Source: Pseudoalteromonas caenipelagi
Lineage (GTDB): Bacteria; Pseudomonadota; Gammaproteobacteria; Enterobacterales; Alteromonadaceae
DNA: 64,000 nucleotides
Reading direction: 5' to 3'
NCBI RefSeq assembly: GCF_013140855.1
Contig: NZ_JABBPG010000001.1
Span: 310,001-374,000, forward strand
Shown: positions 1-9,990 of the stretch, piece by piece
Layout: every line of letters begins with the position of its first letter
Numbering within the stretch: position 1 is the first letter of the stretch
Position numbers and translations under genes: made by a program
The notes under the pieces: generated by a model
Database searches by the model: none
Seen by the model: the letters and a program-made list of their open reading frames with translations, nothing else
Told to the model about the DNA's origin: nothing

Positions 1-823
1 AAATTCGAGTGCCTGTCCTTTACAAATTTTGCAAATTTTATCAGCGAGATTGTAAGCCTATTATTGTCACTGATGCAGGTTTTAAAACACCTTGGTTTCG
101 CAGTGTGTTAGCACAAGGTTCGGACTTTGTTAGTAGAACCCGACTACCAAACTTTTACTCTGTTGACGGGGAGTGTTGGCAATGTATTACACACCTTTAC
201 AGAAAAGCGACACAACATGCTCAAGCATTTATTGGCTGCATTGCTCGTAGCAACCCCCTAAAGTGCCAGCTTGTTGTCTACAAGCAAAAAGCGAAAGGAA
301 GAAAAGCACTCAATCGTTCGGGAAAACCAAAACAATCAAAGCATGCAAAAGTGCATATTAAATCAGCGAGAGATCCATGGCTTATCTCTAGCTCACTTCC
401 TTATTCACGTAACTCTGCAACTAAGCTAGTCAAGATTTACCAGCTAAGAATGCAGATAGAAGAAGGATTTAGAGATATGAAAAGTCGGCGTTTTGGACAA
501 GGGTTCACATACAATAAAGCAACCATTCAAAGCCGTTTATCCTTGCTTGTATTGCTCACCACCTTGGCACACTGGTTTCTTATGATTTTAGGCATGACGG
601 TTAAACTTGAGAACAAGCATAGACAGTACCAAGCTAACTCTTTAAAAACAGGCAACATACTGTCATTACAATTTATTGGTCAACGTGTCGCTGTAGATAA
701 AGGCGTAAGGCTGTATATGCGAAGCTGCTTAAATGCAATTAAGCAGCTTCAAAATGTGGGAGCTGAAAATGATTATTGAAACGTATAATGATTTTGTGGG
801 GATCGTACAGACTCTGCCCCCAT
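1..823 (+). mobile_element. 3' part of an IS4-family insertion sequence, cut by the window edge
   Basis: The left portion of the element is outside the window. The visible part holds most of a transposase frame followed by about 40 non-coding bases. A GC-rich stretch around 796-821 that reads on the minus strand as GGGGGCAGAGTCTGTACGAT looks like the terminal inverted repeat, but its partner cannot be seen. The right boundary is therefore an estimate. The next gene's stop codon lies only a few bases beyond it. Confidence 0.7.
3..779 (+). CDS. IS4-family transposase, 5' truncated by the window
   Basis: DDE transposase that would catalyse cut-and-paste movement of its own element. The frame is open to the window edge, so the N-terminus is missing; the GTG at 9 is not a credible start. 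The segment IIVTDAGFKTPWF carries the second catalytic Asp of the IS4 family. YQLRMQIEEGFRDMK fits the family signature Y-x2-R-x3-E-x6-K around the catalytic Glu. The remaining part ends normally at a TGA, so there is no sign of decay in the visible portion. It lies directly beside a small exported protein gene on the other strand. Confidence 0.85.
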   Translation: MRVPVLYKFCKFYQRDCKPIIVTDAGFKTPWFRSVLAQGSDFVSRTRLPNFYSVDGECWQCITHLYRKATQHAQAFIGCIARSNPLKCQLVVYKQKAKGRKALNRSGKPKQSKHAKVHIKSARDPWLISSSLPYSRNSATKLVKIYQLRMQIEEGFRDMKSRRFGQGFTYNKATIQSRLSLLVLLTTLAHWFLMILGMTVKLENKHRQYQANSLKTGNILSLQFIGQRVAVDKGVRLYMRSCLNAIKQLQNVGAENDY

Positions 824-826
824 TGA

Positions 827-1141
827 TTATTTCGTTACTCTTACCCAAGATACAACTGACCTATTACCTTCACAAGTTTTTGTATCATGGAATGCTAAAT
901 TATTGTTCGTGGTGAAGGCTGTAAGCACAATTGAAAATTTCCTATTCGCTACCGATTCGTTTGGGCTTTTAACTCGATATAAAGAACTACCGCAACCATG
1001 GGGAACGTTAGAGTTAAACTCAAAAACAGTTGAGTCGCTGTCCAATTGATAGACATAATTTACCTGACTTGTACCGACATCTTTGCCAGCAAATGCTTGC
1101 ACCGAGAAAAATGCTAGAAAAAGCATCACAAATTTATTCAT
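827..1141 (-). CDS. Small exported protein of unknown function
   Basis: A 104-residue protein with a clear Sec signal peptide: a basic start (MNK), a hydrophobic stretch, then AFA before the mature part at about residue 19. The mature part has two cysteines that could form a disulfide. The start is supported by GAGG six bases upstream of the ATG. I do not recognise a family. The stop codon lies a few bases from the putative end of the IS element, so the insertion could have trimmed or replaced the original C-terminus, but the reading frame itself is intact. Confidence 0.6.
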   Translation of the reverse strand: MNKFVMLFLAFFSVQAFAGKDVGTSQVNYVYQLDSDSTVFEFNSNVPHGCGSSLYRVKSPNESVANRKFSIVLTAFTTNNNLAFHDTKTCEGNRSVVSWVRVTK

Positions 1142-1349
1142 TTTATCCTCTAATTGCTTTCAATTTATTGGTATAACAGTGAATTCAGGTTAATGCTCTA
1201 CCCACTAGAACCACATCACACCAACTAACAAATTTTAATTATGCCAAATATTAACATATTAACTACCTTTTTGTCCCCAAATAATCCACAAGAGTCAAAG
1301 GTCAAAACGAGAATTTACTTAAGCAAGAATCGAAAAACGCGGGCCAACA

Positions 1350-1380
1350 AAAAAGCCCAGCAACATGGCTGGGCTTTTGA
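1350..1380 (-). terminator. Terminator of the bkd operon
   Basis: A GC-rich stem (AGCCCAGC with GCTGGGCT, six-base loop) flanked by A and T runs lies just downstream of the E2 stop codon. On the minus strand it is followed by a T tract. The symmetric flanks could let it act in both directions. Confidence 0.85.
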
Positions 1381-1394
1381 TAATTAATAATGAG

Positions 1395-2957
1395 TTAACT
1401 CATTGCCATCATCATCTTGGCAGGGTTTTCAAGGAAGGCTTTCCAAAGGTTATTAAACCTTGCAATAGTGCCACCGTCTATTACACGGTGGTCGCCTGAC
1501 CAGCTCACTTGCATAATGGCTCTTGATACCACATTACCTTTGTCATCAAAGCGCGGTAAGTGTTGCAGTTTGCCTAGCGCTACAATCGCCACTTCAGGCT
1601 TGTTGATGATAGGCGTTGCGGTTGTGCCACCAATTGCTCCGATATTTGAGATTGAAATCGTACCACCTTTTAAATCTTCTGGTGATACGCGCCCTTCTCT
1701 AGCTGCATCTGTTAAACGCGTTACTTCTTGCGCAACCGCTACAATTGATTTGCTTTGACAGCCTTTGATGTTTGGTACTAATAGCCCCAATTTAGAGTCA
1801 ACCGCCATACCGATATTATGGTCATCAAAATAAGTGATTTCTGTGCAGTCATCATTCACTTGAGAATTCACAACCGGAAACTCTTTTAGCGCTAAAGACA
1901 ATGCTTTAATGAAAAACGGCATCATCGTTAACTTAATGCCTTCTTTGGCGTATTGCTCCTTAAGCTCTTTACGCAGCGCAATGATCTCTGTTAAGTCAAT
2001 TTCATCACTAAACGTAAAGTGAGGAATAGTTGAAACAGAGGCCACCATTTGCTTAGCCATTGCCGCTTTCATACCACGAATTGGCTCAACACGCGTGCCG
2101 CCAGATGTTTGGTTTTGTGTCGATTTTGACGAACTGGTCGTTGCAGCAGCGCTAGCTCCAGAGCTAATTGACGCGCCACCTTCTACAAATCGCGTAATGT
2201 CTTCTTTATACACTCGACCATTCTTACCTGTGCCAGGCACTTGGTTGATGTCAACATCATGCTCACGCGCTAGGCGACGAACGGCAGGTGATGCTATTGC
2301 CTTACCATTGGCAGGCAGCTGTGCTTTTTGTACTTGCTGACTTGCAGCTTTAACCGTTTGGGCGGCCGCTTTCACTTCAACTTTTGCTTCTGCTGGCGCG
2401 TCACTGAGCCCAGCTAAACGCAACTGAAATAGTGGGCTGTGTACTTGAGCAATGTCACCTTTTTGGTAGTAGAGCTTTTCTACAATGCCATCGTGTTTTG
2501 CAGGGATCTGCACCAAAGCTTTGTCAGTCATTACATCACAAACAGCTTGGTCTTCTTTAATTTCATCCCCTTCTGCGACTAACCATTCGACGATTTCACA
2601 CTCTACAATCCCTTCACCGATATCTGGTAAAATAAAATCTTCAAGTTGCGAAGCCCCTTGATTAGCTGGCGAGTTTGACACTTCTTCACCCGCAGTGCTG
2701 TCATTTGCAGGCGCACTGCCTGCCACTTCCATTGCAAATAATGGCTCATGCACCTTGGCTATTTCGCCTTTTTCGTAGTGCAATGTGGTGATAACACCGT
2801 CATGTACGGCGGGGATCTGAACAAGCGCCTTGTCAGTCATAACGTCGCAAATTGGCTGATCTTCTTTCACTTCATCACCCACTGCAACTAACCATTCGAC
2901 GATTTCACACTCAACAATGCCTTCGCCAATATCTGGTAAGATAAATTCTTTTGCCAT
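1395..2957 (-). CDS. bkdB: Branched-chain 2-oxoacid dehydrogenase E2 (lipoamide acyltransferase), two lipoyl domains
   Basis: Core acyltransferase of the cytoplasmic branched-chain 2-oxoacid dehydrogenase complex; it passes the acyl group from E1 to CoA. The 520 residues contain lipoyl domain 1 (about 3-78, lipoylated Lys43 in TDKA), a near-copy as lipoyl domain 2 (about 106-183, same TDKA motif), a peripheral-subunit-binding domain (about 220-255, [19 protein letters not shown]) and the catalytic domain with GDHRVIDGG near residue 490. Linkers are Ala/Ser-rich. It is the last gene of a three-gene operon, nine bases after E1beta. No E3 gene (lpd) lies nearby, so the shared cellular E3 is probably used. 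A pyruvate-type E2 is less likely given the split E1alpha/E1beta genes. Confidence 0.93.
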   Translation of the reverse strand: MAKEFILPDIGEGIVECEIVEWLVAVGDEVKEDQPICDVMTDKALVQIPAVHDGVITTLHYEKGEIAKVHEPLFAMEVAGSAPANDSTAGEEVSNSPANQGASQLEDFILPDIGEGIVECEIVEWLVAEGDEIKEDQAVCDVMTDKALVQIPAKHDGIVEKLYYQKGDIAQVHSPLFQLRLAGLSDAPAEAKVEVKAAAQTVKAASQQVQKAQLPANGKAIASPAVRRLAREHDVDINQVPGTGKNGRVYKEDITRFVEGGASISSGASAAATTSSSKSTQNQTSGGTRVEPIRGMKAAMAKQMVASVSTIPHFTFSDEIDLTEIIALRKELKEQYAKEGIKLTMMPFFIKALSLALKEFPVVNSQVNDDCTEITYFDDHNIGMAVDSKLGLLVPNIKGCQSKSIVAVAQEVTRLTDAAREGRVSPEDLKGGTISISNIGAIGGTTATPIINKPEVAIVALGKLQHLPRFDDKGNVVSRAIMQVSWSGDHRVIDGGTIARFNNLWKAFLENPAKMMMAMS

Positions 2958-2966
2958 GACTATTCC

Positions 2967-3944
2967 TTAAAACTCTACAGATTTCTTAATCGCAGCGAAT
3001 ACTTTCAATGCATCAGGTACGTATTCTTTTTCAAGCGCCAGTGGATAAGGCGTATCTAAACCACATACTCGAGCAATAGGCGATTCAAGGTGTAAGAAAC
3101 ACTCTTGTTGGATTGTCGCCGCTATTTCTGCACCAAAACCGTTAGTTATCGGTGCTTCGTGGCTAACAATTAGGCGCCCTGTTTTAACAACTGACTTAGC
3201 AACTGTTTCAACATCCCAAGGCAAAATGCTTCGTAAGTCAATCACTTCACAGCTAATACCAGCTTCTTCTGCTTTTGCGGCGGCTTGCTCAATGATTTCC
3301 ATTTGCGCGCCCCAGGCCAGTAGAGTAACGTCTGAACCAGTTTTAACTACTTCTGCTTTGCCAATCTCAATGCTGTAATCTTCTTCGGGTACTTCACCTA
3401 CCGATGCACGGTATAAGCGTTTTGGTTCAAAGAAGATCACTGGATTGTCATCTTTAATACAAGCTCTTAGCAAGCCTTTAGCTTGATAAGGGTTACGCGG
3501 CACAACCAATTTTAAACCAGGCGTGTGTGCAAAATATGCTTCTGGTGATTGTGAGTGATACAAGCCACCTGCAATACCACCACCGTAAGGCGTGCGTATC
3601 GTCAAGTTACCGACGTTAAACTCGTTACCGCTGCGGTAACGGAACTTAGCAGACTCATTTACAATCTGGTCAAACGCAGGGAATATATAATCAGCAAACT
3701 GAATTTCAGCAAGTGCTGGTGCACCAAACGCAGCTAAGCCGTTGGCAAAGCCTAAAATACCTTGCTCAGTTAAAGGCGTATTAAATACACGGTGCTTACC
3801 GTACTTTTCCTGTAAGCCAGACGTTGCTCTAAAAACACCACCAAAATAACCCACATCTTCACCAAAAATACACGCCTGTGGGTGTTCATTCATGGTGATA
3901 TCTAGCGCCGAGTTAATGGCGTGTAGCATATTCATTTTAGCCAT
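2967..3944 (-). CDS. bkdA2: Branched-chain 2-oxoacid dehydrogenase E1 component, beta subunit
   Basis: A 325-residue transketolase-like subunit that pairs with E1alpha to form the thiamine-diphosphate active site for decarboxylating the 2-oxoacids of Val, Leu and Ile. It has the usual E1beta length and opens with the family pattern in which [11 protein letters not shown] is visible at about 28-38. The C-terminal transketolase domain contains [12 protein letters not shown]. Its start codon overlaps the E1alpha stop, which suggests translational coupling. It lies between E1alpha and E2, as in other bkd operons. Confidence 0.93.
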   Translation of the reverse strand: MAKMNMLHAINSALDITMNEHPQACIFGEDVGYFGGVFRATSGLQEKYGKHRVFNTPLTEQGILGFANGLAAFGAPALAEIQFADYIFPAFDQIVNESAKFRYRSGNEFNVGNLTIRTPYGGGIAGGLYHSQSPEAYFAHTPGLKLVVPRNPYQAKGLLRACIKDDNPVIFFEPKRLYRASVGEVPEEDYSIEIGKAEVVKTGSDVTLLAWGAQMEIIEQAAAKAEEAGISCEVIDLRSILPWDVETVAKSVVKTGRLIVSHEAPITNGFGAEIAATIQQECFLHLESPIARVCGLDTPYPLALEKEYVPDALKVFAAIKKSVEF

Positions 3945-5161
3945 TATTTAATTCTCCCTGCTGTCACTGGATAGGCATCTGGGTGCTGCTTTATATGCTC
4001 TTTTAATTCTTCATATTGCTTTTGCAATGACGGAATAGGCGTATCGTAAACATCCGACACAAGCTCTTCAAGCGCTGGCTTTTGTACTTTTTCTGCAACT
4101 TTAACCGCTGCTAAAATATCTTCGCGAATTTTATCTTTTGCAGCTTCATCTTCTTTTTCGTCGATCCAGCCCTGCTTCGATAACCACTTTTTAAAGCGTT
4201 CAATTGGACAATTGGCTTTAAATGCAGCCTCTTCTTCTTTGCTTCGATAGCCAGAAGGATCATCTGAAGTTGAGTGCGCACCTAAACGATAAGCAATTGA
4301 TTCAATTAAAACCGGCTCACCTTGCTCAGCTGCAATCTTACGAGCAGCTTGTGTTGCAGCAAAAACCGCCAGTGCATCTGCACCATCAACTCGAATGGTT
4401 TTAATACCATAACCAACACCACGAGAGGCAATACCATCGCCTTTAAACTGCTCATCCGCAGGCGTTGAAATTGCGTAGCCATTATTACGTGCAAAGAAGA
4501 TAACGGGCGCTTCATGCACCGCTGCCATATTAAGACCTGCGTGAAAGTCCCCTTCAGATGCCGCACCTTCACCAAAGTAACAAATGGTCACGTTATCGAT
4601 TTCTGACTCTAATTTGCCAGTCTCTTTGTCTATATGCTTAAGCTTTTGGCCATACGCATAGCCTGTGGCTTGGGGAATTTGTGTGCCCAAAGGAGAAGAA
4701 ATAGTCAGGTAGTGCAGCTCTTTAGAACCGTAATGCACAGGCATTTGACGGCCTTTTCCTAAATCTTTTTCGTTAGAGAATAACTGGTTCATGAACTGCT
4801 CAAGGGTAAAACCGCGATAAGCGATAGCCGCTTGTTCACGGTATTGAGCCATGATCATATCATCTTGCTTTAAAGCTGCAGCACTTGCAGTAATTGCCGC
4901 TTCTTCGCCCAAACACTGCATATAAAAGCTCACACGACCCTGTCGTTGTGCAGCTTGCATACGTTCATCCAATAAACGAATAAAGCGCATCGTTTCATAC
5001 AGTTTTAGTGCTGTGTCTTTATCTATGTCTGGTGCTTGCGCGCCATCGAGTACTTCACCGTTGTCACCTAAGATAGTCAACATCGGAATATCGAGGGCGT
5101 GGCTATCTATAAACTTCAACGCGTGGCTGATATTTAACGATATGTTATTGGGGTTAGTCAT
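3944..5161 (-). CDS. bkdA1: Branched-chain 2-oxoacid dehydrogenase E1 component, alpha subunit
   Basis: First gene of the operon, 405 residues. It carries the thiamine-diphosphate/Mg motif as [14 protein letters not shown] through to NNGYAIST, and an [12 protein letters not shown] loop typical of branched-chain E1alpha. A strong Shine-Dalgarno (AAGGTAGG) sits two bases before the ATG. The upstream 285 bases hold an 18-bp palindrome matching LiuR-type operators, which links the operon to leucine/isoleucine/valine catabolism. The product acts with E1beta and E2 in the cytoplasm. Confidence 0.93.
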   Translation of the reverse strand: MTNPNNISLNISHALKFIDSHALDIPMLTILGDNGEVLDGAQAPDIDKDTALKLYETMRFIRLLDERMQAAQRQGRVSFYMQCLGEEAAITASAAALKQDDMIMAQYREQAAIAYRGFTLEQFMNQLFSNEKDLGKGRQMPVHYGSKELHYLTISSPLGTQIPQATGYAYGQKLKHIDKETGKLESEIDNVTICYFGEGAASEGDFHAGLNMAAVHEAPVIFFARNNGYAISTPADEQFKGDGIASRGVGYGIKTIRVDGADALAVFAATQAARKIAAEQGEPVLIESIAYRLGAHSTSDDPSGYRSKEEEAAFKANCPIERFKKWLSKQGWIDEKEDEAAKDKIREDILAAVKVAEKVQKPALEELVSDVYDTPIPSLQKQYEELKEHIKQHPDAYPVTAGRIK

Positions 5162-5332
5162 AACCTACCTTCTCTTGTTGTCATAACAAATTTGCAGCTA
5201 TCAGGCATGTATGTACATACGCTAGTTTTGAACAGCACCAATCACATTGAATATTTTAATTATGAACTGGCAGTAGTTTGTAAAAATAATCTGTTCAACA
5301 AATGCAAATTGATTAAATAAAAACTACCGACA

Positions 5333-5350
5333 CTTTACGTTAACGTAAAG
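5333..5350. promoter_or_regulatory. LiuR-type operator upstream of bkd
   Basis: CTTTACGTTAACGTAAAG is a perfect 18-bp palindrome 172 bases upstream of E1alpha. Its ACGT-N2-ACGT core matches the two sites in the etfBA/ETF-QO intergenic region of this window. LiuR, a MerR-family regulator of branched-chain amino-acid catabolism in gammaproteobacteria, is reported to use ACGT-centred palindromes of this kind. The sequence match is seen; the regulator's identity is inferred. Confidence 0.65.
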
Positions 5351-5383
5351 GGTTATTCAACTAATCCTAGATGAATAACCCTT
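5348..5383 (-). terminator. Hairpin downstream of astE, probable terminator
   Basis: A perfect 12-bp stem (AAGGGTTATTCA with TGAATAACCCTT) and a 12-base loop lie 65 bases past the astE stop. Only a short T tract follows on the minus strand. It partly overlaps the palindromic operator, so its role could be mixed. Confidence 0.5.
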
Positions 5384-5447
5384 AATTTGCATAATTATGC
5401 TTGGAAAGATTTTATTACGGCTGGCTAAATCTTTTTATAACAGTGGG

Positions 5448-6482
5448 TTATACAAATTTTTCATCAACTTCCATAGGAATAACTGTCAACAGAGCACGCT
5501 GACCAAGTGCAACATTGGCATTTGGAAAAATTATCGCCTCACCCTCTACTTCCGCTAAATATCTAGTCTCACCATCTACAGCAAGCAATTCACCTTTAGC
5601 AAACCCGGTAAAGTTTTCAGCACTTTCTGAAAATGGAAAACTAAAATCTTGTTGTGTTCTATTAATGGTCCGATGGACTTGAAAAAGCTCATAATCCGAT
5701 GAATTAAAATCACCAAATCCAATATTATCCTGGCTAATTAATGCAGACAATGTTTGTTTTGTTTTTGCAAAACGGCTCATATCGTTTTCGCCAAACGGCT
5801 TAACTTGCCCCAATTCTACCGTAAATGCGTCTGCATCAAATTGCTTTGAAGAAAAATAGCTGAATGTCGTTGCTTCTGTGCGCATCATGAGTACAGTATT
5901 TACACCGCAGGCTAACAAAAATTGTAGCTGTGACTTTTTCCAAGGCTTACCGTGTAAAAATGGATAAACGGCAAACTTTTCGTTTTTAGAGCCTCGAATA
6001 GCGGTATGTAGGTCGTAATGACAGCGGTATCTACCCTGTTCCACCGAAGTAAAGAACTCTCTAACATATTGCTCTAAATTAGCAGCACGTTTGCGCTCTT
6101 CATTTTCAACGCCACCTTGTGCATGTGTGCCATTAAACAAGCGGTTTAAGTTTTCTTCTACAAAGCGCTCACCGATATTAATCGACTTGGGGTTGCCAAA
6201 AATAAACAGTACGCGGTGCTTAAGCAATAGCTCTTCTTTAATAATCGCTTGAATTAACTCATCGCATATTTCAATCGGCGCGGTTTCATTACCATGAACA
6301 GCACTAGATAAAACGATATCTTTATGGCCGTAGCTACTAGGAGTGAACTGGATCACACCTGTATCTAGCACATCTACCACTGTGCCATTGCCTAACGTAA
6401 ATCGTTCGGGCGGCAAATAGAACTCATTGTTTCTTGTCAGTGTTAAAAAATCGCCTGTGGTTTTTAATTCTTCTAGGTACAT
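5448..6482 (-). CDS. astE: Succinylglutamate desuccinylase (AstE)
   Basis: Zinc hydrolase that splits N-succinylglutamate to succinate and glutamate, the last step of arginine succinyltransferase catabolism. Its 344 residues are typical of AstE. The zinc-site motif HGNETAPIE places His63 and Glu66, [10 protein letters not shown] supplies the third ligand region near His159, and [10 protein letters not shown] carries the catalytic Glu near 223. NLNRLF is another family landmark. The other ast genes are not in this window. It is a single gene between pgm and bkd. An aspartoacylase-like relative is the main alternative, but the motifs favour AstE. Confidence 0.88.
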   Translation of the reverse strand: MYLEELKTTGDFLTLTRNNEFYLPPERFTLGNGTVVDVLDTGVIQFTPSSYGHKDIVLSSAVHGNETAPIEICDELIQAIIKEELLLKHRVLFIFGNPKSINIGERFVEENLNRLFNGTHAQGGVENEERKRAANLEQYVREFFTSVEQGRYRCHYDLHTAIRGSKNEKFAVYPFLHGKPWKKSQLQFLLACGVNTVLMMRTEATTFSYFSSKQFDADAFTVELGQVKPFGENDMSRFAKTKQTLSALISQDNIGFGDFNSSDYELFQVHRTINRTQQDFSFPFSESAENFTGFAKGELLAVDGETRYLAEVEGEAIIFPNANVALGQRALLTVIPMEVDEKFV

Positions 6483-6545
6483 ACGGTCACCAAGTTCTAA
6501 TTGTGAGAGAAACTACCTAACATACAAAGGTAGATAATATTTAGA

Positions 6546-6573
6546 TAAAAAAAAGCCATGCAATAGCATGGCT
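6546..6573 (-). terminator. Terminator of seqA-pgm
   Basis: Stem AGCCATGC/GCATGGCT with a four-base loop, followed on the minus strand by a run of eight T residues. It lies just after the pgm stop. Confidence 0.92.
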
Positions 6574-6590
6574 CAGTTTCAAAACTTTAA

Positions 6591-8228
6591 CTAGCTAATA
6601 ACTGAATCAACTAACGCTTTCGCTTCTTGCTCTAACTGTTCAAGATGCGCTTCGCCTTTAAACGACTCAAGGTATATCTTATAAATATCTTCTGTGCCAG
6701 AAGGGCGAGCCGCAAACCAACCGTTTTGCGTCACGACTTTTAAGCCACCAATCGCAGCTTTATTACCTGGAGCATTGGTTAATATTTGGGTTATTTTATC
6801 ACCTGCCAGCTGATCGGCTTTTACATCTTCCGGACTCAGCGCTTTTAATCGTGATTTTTGCTCAGCTGACGCAGGTGCATCGATTCTTTTATATATCGGC
6901 GCACCAAACTGTGCTTCAAGCTCTTGGTAACGCTGTGATGGTGTTTTGCCTGTTACCGCTAAAATTTCTGCGGCCAGTAAACCTAAAATAAAGCCATCTT
7001 TATCGGTATTCCACACATCTCCATTTAGACGTAAGAACGAGGCTCCAGCACTCTCTTCACCGCCAAATGCTAACCACTGCTTGCTTAACCCTTTAACAAA
7101 CCACTTAAAGCCTACAGGTACTTCATAAACTTCGCGATTGTTAGCCTGCACTACTCTGTCAATCATTGCCGATGAAACCAATGTTTTGCCAATTTTTACA
7201 TCACTTGGCCAATCTCTATGAGTAATAAGGTAATCAATAGCCACGGCTAAAAAATGGTTCGGATTCATTAGACCATCTTTGGTAACGATACCATGGCGGT
7301 CATAATCTGGGTCATTACCGATACCGATATCATAGTCATCTTTAATTGCGATTAAATTTGCCATCGCATACTGAGATGAGCAATCCATACGTACTTTGCC
7401 GTCCTTATCGAGCGGCATAAAAGCAAACCTCGGATCGATTTGATCATTAACAACCGTTAAATTGAGATTGTATTTTTGCGCTATAACAGGCCAAAAGTTG
7501 ATGCCTGAACCACCAAGAGGGTCTACACCTATCGATACACCCGCTTTTGCTATTGCTTGCAAATCAATAATATTTGCTAAGTCGTCTACATACGGGGTGA
7601 TCAAATCTTGATACTTTATAAACCCAGAACGTCTTGCTTTAGCAAACGAAAATAGTTCCACTTCTACTAAATCTTCTAGCAGTAACTTGTTTGCTCTATC
7701 TTCAATCCATTTTGTTACATCAGTATCTGCAGGTCCGCCATTAGGAGGATTATATTTAAAACCACCATCTTCAGGTGGATTGTGCGAAGGCGTAATTACA
7801 ATACCATCAGCCAATTCATTTGGATTTTCTTTGTTATGGCAAACAATTGCGTGGCTGATCACCGGTGTAGGTGTGTAGTCGTCATCTTCTTGAGTTATCA
7901 CCTGCACTTCATTAGCAACCAATACCTCAATAGCAGAATTAAAAGCAGCTTCTGATAGTGCATGAGTATCTTTACCTAAAAATAAAGGGCCAAATATATC
8001 ATTTGCTTTTCTGTAATCACAAATCGCCTGAGTGATCGCTAAGATATGCGACTCATTAAACTTGACGTCGTATGAGCAGCCTCGGTGACCTGATGTACCA
8101 AAAGCAACACATTGCTCAGGATTTTGCTCAAGGTCTGGCTCATTAATATAATAAGCAGAGACAAGTTTTGGAATATTAACCAATTGCGACTGTGTTACTG
8201 GTTTCCCAGCACCTGGATGGATTGCCAT
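6591..8228 (-). CDS. pgm: Phosphoglucomutase, alpha-D-glucose specific
   Basis: Interconverts glucose 1-phosphate and glucose 6-phosphate in the cytoplasm, linking glycogen and UDP-glucose synthesis to glycolysis. Its 545 residues match E. coli Pgm. The phosphorylated serine lies in [20 protein letters not shown] (Ser148), the metal loop reads [10 protein letters not shown], the sugar loop contains GGEESAG, and the phosphate-binding loop [12 protein letters not shown] is near the C-terminus. It starts ten bases after seqA, the same seqA-pgm arrangement as in enterobacteria and Vibrio. Confidence 0.96.
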   Translation of the reverse strand: MAIHPGAGKPVTQSQLVNIPKLVSAYYINEPDLEQNPEQCVAFGTSGHRGCSYDVKFNESHILAITQAICDYRKANDIFGPLFLGKDTHALSEAAFNSAIEVLVANEVQVITQEDDDYTPTPVISHAIVCHNKENPNELADGIVITPSHNPPEDGGFKYNPPNGGPADTDVTKWIEDRANKLLLEDLVEVELFSFAKARRSGFIKYQDLITPYVDDLANIIDLQAIAKAGVSIGVDPLGGSGINFWPVIAQKYNLNLTVVNDQIDPRFAFMPLDKDGKVRMDCSSQYAMANLIAIKDDYDIGIGNDPDYDRHGIVTKDGLMNPNHFLAVAIDYLITHRDWPSDVKIGKTLVSSAMIDRVVQANNREVYEVPVGFKWFVKGLSKQWLAFGGEESAGASFLRLNGDVWNTDKDGFILGLLAAEILAVTGKTPSQRYQELEAQFGAPIYKRIDAPASAEQKSRLKALSPEDVKADQLAGDKITQILTNAPGNKAAIGGLKVVTQNGWFAARPSGTEDIYKIYLESFKGEAHLEQLEQEAKALVDSVIS

Positions 8229-8237
8229 AAGATGTCC

Positions 8238-8789
8238 TTATAGGTAGTCTCGGATAGTTTCGGCTTGCGCTTCAGTGTAGCCTAAGCTTAATGCGACTTC
8301 ATGAAGCATCATTTTCTTACGAGTCGTATTTGAGTTGGTCATCACCCAATATTCGCTATCAAGAATATTTTTGGGATTCATACTACTACCACTTTCAAGT
8401 AACGCTTCTTTGCTTTTTGCAAAATAGATCCTATCACGCCCTTTGATATCTAACACTTTATGAAAGCTTTTTTTATGGGTACGATGTAAAGCGCAAAGAA
8501 TAAACAAAAAGCGCCCAACCACACCTTTTTGCATGGCCAGTTCTTCTTTGTTTAGAATGTTAAATACATTAGCGTTAGATTCAACTGATTCTTTTTCAAC
8601 TGCTGTATCTGTGCTTTGTTCGGGTTGTTCAGTAACATGCGTACTTTCATCACAGATGGCGTTCGTTCTATTACTGTCAGTAGAGAGGTTCAATAAACGA
8701 CGTAATATTTGTGAAGCACTTTCGCCAATACTTTGTGTATTACTAGCGATGTATTGATAAAGTTCGTCATCTATTTCTATTTTCTTCAT
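8238..8789 (-). CDS. seqA: SeqA, negative modulator of replication initiation
   Basis: Sequesters hemimethylated GATC sites at the origin and delays re-initiation. The 183-residue protein has the N-terminal oligomerisation region (MKKIEIDDELYQYIA...SASQILRRLL), a variable acidic linker (about 40-75), and the C-terminal DNA-binding domain with GRFLFILCALHRTHKKSF and GRDRIYFAKSKE. Its presence implies Dam methylation in this organism. It is the first gene of the seqA-pgm unit and is divergent from ybfF. Confidence 0.95.
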   Translation of the reverse strand: MKKIEIDDELYQYIASNTQSIGESASQILRRLLNLSTDSNRTNAICDESTHVTEQPEQSTDTAVEKESVESNANVFNILNKEELAMQKGVVGRFLFILCALHRTHKKSFHKVLDIKGRDRIYFAKSKEALLESGSSMNPKNILDSEYWVMTNSNTTRKKMMLHEVALSLGYTEAQAETIRDYL

Positions 8790-8916
8790 GCTTTTCCTGT
8801 CATTACTGAATTTTTCTGCATCTGTGTGCGATTATATCCTGATTTCGCATATTACTCTACGGCTTTGAATTTTTGCCTAACACTGGCACAATTAATCCCT
8901 TAAGCTAGGAGAGAAA

Positions 8917-9681
8917 ATGTTACTTAACTACTCACAAACTGGCCAAGGGCCAAATGTTGTACTTATTCATGGACTGTTCGGTTCGTTGGATAATTTAAAT
9001 ATCATTGCAAAAGCACTGAGCGAACACTTTACAGTAACAAACGTCGATTTGAGAAATCATGGCCACTCGTTTCATGATGACGCAATGGATTACCCTACTA
9101 TGGCGAACGATATTCTCGCTCTTATGGATCATCTAGGCATTACCGATACTCACTTAGTCGGTCACTCAATGGGTGGAAAAGTAGCAATGCAAGTCGCAAT
9201 GTTGGCAGAGCAACGAGTGAACCGATTGGTTGTGTTAGACATTTCTCCAGTCGCATATCACGCTCGTCATGAGGCTATCATCCATGGGCTTAATGCGGTT
9301 TCAAAAAGCCCACAGTTAAATAGCAGAAGTGAAGCCGATAAGCTGATGGCGCAGGATATAGACGAGCCTGGAGTAAGACAGTTTTTGCTTAAGAGCCTGA
9401 CTAAAAACAGCGAAAGTCGCTTTACTTGGCGCTTTAACCTAGCCGTTATCGCAGCAAACTATAACAAAATAACATCAAATATTAATGAGACTCATTCTTG
9501 CTTGTGTGATACCCTATTTATCAAAGGTAATAATTCAGACTATATTCTACCTGAGCATAAAAGTGCGATTTTAAGATGCTTTCCCAAAGCGAAAGCAAAG
9601 GTTATCAACGGCGCAGGGCATTGGCTGCATGCAGAGAAACCTCAAGCAGTGAATCGTTCAATTATTGATTTTCTTCAATAA
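8917..9681 (+). CDS. ybfF: YbfF-type alpha/beta-hydrolase (esterase)
   Basis: A 254-residue alpha/beta-hydrolase. The nucleophile elbow GHSMGG places Ser84, the oxyanion region begins HGLFGSLDN, and the catalytic His is in GAGHWLHAEKP (about 235). E. coli YbfF is an esterase active on short acyl esters and acyl-CoA-like substrates; the natural substrate is unclear. It follows seqA divergently, as in E. coli, where ybfF lies next to seqA. AGGAGAG upstream of the ATG is a good ribosome binding site. Confidence 0.88.
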   Translation: MLLNYSQTGQGPNVVLIHGLFGSLDNLNIIAKALSEHFTVTNVDLRNHGHSFHDDAMDYPTMANDILALMDHLGITDTHLVGHSMGGKVAMQVAMLAEQRVNRLVVLDISPVAYHARHEAIIHGLNAVSKSPQLNSRSEADKLMAQDIDEPGVRQFLLKSLTKNSESRFTWRFNLAVIAANYNKITSNINETHSCLCDTLFIKGNNSDYILPEHKSAILRCFPKAKAKVINGAGHWLHAEKPQAVNRSIIDFLQ

Positions 9682-9705
9682 TCCGTTTGTTTTTGCGTTA
9701 CGACC

Positions 9706-9735
9706 TTAATTTATCGTGAATGATTATGTTATAGT
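9706..9735 (+). promoter_or_regulatory. Candidate promoter for the DUF2788-ybfE-fldA group
   Basis: TATAGT (9730-9735) preceded at 18 bases by TTAATT, in the gap after ybfF and about 30 bases before the next start codon. The -35 match is weak. Confidence 0.35.
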
Positions 9736-9766
9736 ACGCGCCGTTTGAGTTTTTAGTAGAGCGCAC

Positions 9767-9988
9767 ATGGTCAGTCAGTTTATAAATGAATTTGAAACCT
9801 TGGGACTGTATTTCGCTTTAGCGGGGATCTTCTTTTTTATTGGAATGGCGATACAAGACGTTCTTAAAAAAGGCGATGTTCCAAAATTTGGTAGGTACAT
9901 CGTTTGGTTAGTGTTGTTTTTGGGCTGTTCAGGATTCATTGCTAAAGGACTAATTCAAGTCTTCTGGCAAGGTGCAGGTGTTGGTTAG
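9767..9988 (+). CDS. DUF2788 family small membrane protein
   Basis: A 73-residue protein with two predicted transmembrane segments (about 12-31 and 45-65), separated by a short charged loop containing KKGDVPKFGRY. This matches the DUF2788 family of gammaproteobacterial inner-membrane proteins, whose function is unknown. It ends two bases before the ybfE start, so the two are very likely co-transcribed, and it occupies the usual place between ybfF and ybfE in marine gammaproteobacteria. Confidence 0.8.
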   Translation: MVSQFINEFETLGLYFALAGIFFFIGMAIQDVLKKGDVPKFGRYIVWLVLFLGCSGFIAKGLIQVFWQGAGVG

Positions 9989-9990
9989 AA

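Noticed and set aside
5209..5220. GTATGTACATAC palindrome near the bkd start
   Set aside because: A 12-bp palindrome of simple composition with no second copy in the window; not enough to call an operator.
9682..9990. LexA/SOS box for ybfE, as known in E. coli
   Set aside because: No CTG-N10-CAG with the expected flanks could be identified upstream of ybfE or of the DUF2788 gene.
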